Shown: one piece after another, positions 5,288 to 6,883 of the stretch
Numbering within the stretch: the first letter of the stretch is position 1
Layout: the number at the start of each line of letters is the position of its first letter
Assembly (NCBI GenBank): GCA_001800085.1
Contig: MGUS01000055.1
Coordinates: 3,938 to 10,820 of the forward strand
DNA: 6,883 nt
Source of the DNA: Elusimicrobia bacterium RIFCSPLOWO2_01_FULL_60_11
GTDB taxonomy: Bacteria; Elusimicrobiota; Elusimicrobia; 2-02-FULL-39-32
Reading direction: 5' to 3'
Made by a program: the position numbers and the translations under genes
Notes under the pieces: generated by a model
Told to the model about the DNA's origin: nothing
Databases searched by the model: none
Seen by the model: the letters and a program-made list of their open reading frames with translations, nothing else

Positions 5288-6837
5288 GCGAACTGAAGAT
5301 CACCGCCCCCGTCCCGGCTGATTTCGCCGCCATCCTCACGCCGGATGCTCTCAAGTTCTTTGAGCGCATCGAATTCAAGTTTTCCGCCAGACGTTTAGAA
5401 CTCTTGAAAGCCCGAGACGAGCGCCAGGTCCGCTTGGACTCCGGCGAGATGCCGGATTTTCTCCCTTCCACAAAATCCGTCCGAGAAGGCGCGTGGATCA
5501 CAGCCCCCATCCCCAATGACCTGCAGGACCGCCGCGTGGAGATCACCGGCCCTTCCGCCGACGCCAAGATGGTCATCAACGCCTTCAACTCGGGCGCCTC
5601 CGTCTACATGACGGACTTCGAGGATTCCCAGACGCCTACTTGGGAGAACACCATCCGAGGCCAGATCTACTTGAAGCAAGCCATCCATGGCACCCTCGGA
5701 TTCAAAAGCCCCGAAGGAAAATCCTACGCCCTGAATCCCAAGACAGCCGTTCTGATGACACGCCCCCGCGGCTGGCACCTCTTTGAAAAGCACGTCACCT
5801 TGAACGGCCGGCAAGTATCGGGCTCCCTTTTCGATTTCTCCCTCTTTTTCTTCCACAATGCAAAGGAACTGCTCAAAAAAGGGTCCGGCCCCTACTTCTA
5901 TCTCCCCAAAATGGAGAGCCATCTGGAGGCGCGCCTCTGGAACGACGTTTTCCGCGAAGCCCAGGACGCGCTCGGGATCCCGCAAGGCAGCATCCGCGCC
6001 ACGGTGCTCATCGAGACCATCCTCGCCGCTTTCGAGATGGATGAGATCCTTTACGAACTCCGCGACCACTCCGCCGGCCTGAACTGCGGCCGCTGGGACT
6101 ATATTTTCAGCTTCATCAAGAAGTTCGGCAAGAACCCCGCGATGATATTGCCCGACCGCGCCCAGGTCACCATGGACAAGGCGTTCCTGAAATCCTACGT
6201 GGAGCTCCTCATCAAGACCTGCCACAGGCGGGGCGCCCACGCCATGGGCGGCATGGCGGCCCAGATCCCCATCAAGAACGACGCCGCGGCCAACGAGGAA
6301 GCGCTCTCCAAAGTGCGCGCGGACAAGGACCGCGAGGTCAAAGCCGGCCACGACGGCACATGGGTGGCCCACCCGGGGCTTGTGGGACTGGCCAAGGAGA
6401 TCTTCGACGCGGGCATGAAGACCCCCAACCAGATCCACATCCGGCGGGAAGATGTCGAGATCTCGGCCAAAGACATGCTCGCCGTCCACAAGGGCGACAT
6501 CACGGAACTGGGTCTGAGAAAGAACATCTCCATCGGCATCCAATACTTGGAAACCTGGCTGCGCGGGACGGGCTGCGTTCCGCTTTACAATCTGATGGAA
6601 GATGCCGCCACCGCGGAGATCTCCCGCTCCCAGGTGTGGCAATGGCTCCGCCACGGGGTGCGCCTGAAAGAGGGCACGGCGGTGACCGCGGACCTGGTCA
6701 AAAAGATCATGAGCGAAGAGACGGCCAAGATCAAAGGGGCCAGATTGGAATTGGCCTCAAAGATATTCTGGGACATGATGACCGCCAAGGACTTCAAGCC
6801 CTTCCTCACCCTGGACGCCTACGAACACATCGACTAG
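5284..6837 (+). CDS. aceB: Malate synthase A
   Basis: Malate synthase condenses glyoxylate with acetyl-CoA to malate and CoA, the second step of the glyoxylate bypass, in the cytoplasm. The 517 residues match malate synthase A along their whole length (E. coli AceB is 533). Landmarks are DRRVEITGP at 82-90, MTDFEDSQTP at 109-118, RPRGWHLFEKH at 160-170 with the conserved Arg, SLFDFSLFFFHN, GSGPYFYLPK, and the family signature RDHSAGLNCGRWDYIF at 260-275. E244 and D272 fit the Mg ligands and D440 in LMEDAATAEISR fits the catalytic base. The start is TTG, overlapping the previous stop as TTGA; there is no ATG until residue 56, inside the conserved region, and GGGA lies 8 nt upstream. The stop is followed at once by the Shine-Dalgarno of the isocitrate lyase gene, so the pair forms an aceBA unit. 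Confidence 0.97.
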   Translation: MSELKITAPVPADFAAILTPDALKFFERIEFKFSARRLELLKARDERQVRLDSGEMPDFLPSTKSVREGAWITAPIPNDLQDRRVEITGPSADAKMVINAFNSGASVYMTDFEDSQTPTWENTIRGQIYLKQAIHGTLGFKSPEGKSYALNPKTAVLMTRPRGWHLFEKHVTLNGRQVSGSLFDFSLFFFHNAKELLKKGSGPYFYLPKMESHLEARLWNDVFREAQDALGIPQGSIRATVLIETILAAFEMDEILYELRDHSAGLNCGRWDYIFSFIKKFGKNPAMILPDRAQVTMDKAFLKSYVELLIKTCHRRGAHAMGGMAAQIPIKNDAAANEEALSKVRADKDREVKAGHDGTWVAHPGLVGLAKEIFDAGMKTPNQIHIRREDVEISAKDMLAVHKGDITELGLRKNISIGIQYLETWLRGTGCVPLYNLMEDAATAEISRSQVWQWLRHGVRLKEGTAVTADLVKKIMSEETAKIKGARLELASKIFWDMMTAKDFKPFLTLDAYEHID

Positions 6838-6842
6838 GAGAG
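6836..6842 (+). promoter_or_regulatory. Shine-Dalgarno of the aceA start
   Basis: AGGAGAG begins inside the aceB stop codon TAG. The AGGAG core ends 6 nt before ATG 6847 and 9 nt before the adjacent in-frame ATG 6850, so either could be used. Confidence 0.7.
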
Positions 6843-6846
6843 TTTC

Positions 6847-6883
6847 ATGATGCTGAACGCCTCACAGATAGAGAAGGAATGGA
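6847..6883 (+). CDS. aceA: Isocitrate lyase, first 12 codons only
   Basis: The window ends after MMLNASQIEKEW. The QIEKEW segment is typical of the N-terminus of bacterial isocitrate lyases, where it precedes an RW-G-I-RPY stretch. The gene follows malate synthase by 9 bp and has a good Shine-Dalgarno. Isocitrate lyase splits isocitrate to succinate and glyoxylate, feeding the malate synthase encoded upstream. The call rests on 12 residues plus context. Whether the first or the second Met is used is open. Confidence 0.75.
   Translation, partial: MMLNASQIEKEW

Noticed and set aside
4502..6654. Long minus-strand frames at 4502-5236 and 5395-6654
   Set aside because: They lie opposite the beta-barrel gene and aceB and are codon-bias shadows of those genes.

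Overview
The window looks like a piece of chromosome from a GC-rich (roughly 60% by eye) diderm bacterium. The evidence for an outer membrane is a small beta-barrel protein with a signal peptide and a C-terminal Phe. Gene order is compact, with several stop/start overlaps. The phylum cannot be fixed from the sequence alone. A lineage such as Elusimicrobiota or another deep-branching Gram-negative group is a guess, not a result. No RNA gene, mobile element, CRISPR array or clear rho-independent terminator was seen.

Layout: two transcription units diverge from a 70-bp gap (2115-2184). Leftward (minus strand) run a membrane-anchored PHP-domain metallohydrolase (948-2114) and, overlapping it by GTGA, a class II tRNA nucleotidyltransferase with an HD domain (cca type), whose 3' end lies beyond base 1. 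Rightward (plus strand) come two tandem membrane-anchored L,D-transpeptidase (YkuD) domain proteins (2185-2937 and 2937-3665, joined by TGATG), undecaprenyl-diphosphatase uppP (in-frame body 3776-4510), an outer-membrane beta-barrel protein (4529-5287), malate synthase A aceB (5284-6837, TTG start overlapping the previous stop) and the first 12 codons of what is very probably isocitrate lyase aceA (6847 onward).

Together the rightward genes cover envelope building (peptidoglycan 3-3 cross-linking or lipoprotein attachment, recycling of the undecaprenyl carrier, an outer-membrane protein) and then the glyoxylate bypass (aceB-aceA), which allows growth on acetate or fatty acids. The leftward unit covers tRNA 3'-end maturation plus an unassigned metal-dependent hydrolase.

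Five points deserve attention. (1) The 5' end of uppP appears frameshifted at a G5 run: a perfect Shine-Dalgarno and ATG lead into a 9-codon frame, and one extra G would restore a normal UppP N-terminus. (2) The second L,D-transpeptidase keeps both His and the Cys at identical spacing but has HAC instead of HGC and lacks the following Arg. (3) Three genes have a TAGNAT box only 7-8 nt before ATG and no Shine-Dalgarno, which predicts leaderless mRNAs. (4) A 7-bp-arm palindrome sits at the shared -35 position of the divergent promoters. (5) The outer-membrane protein and malate synthase genes overlap at TTGA. I see no strong sign of an entirely new system.
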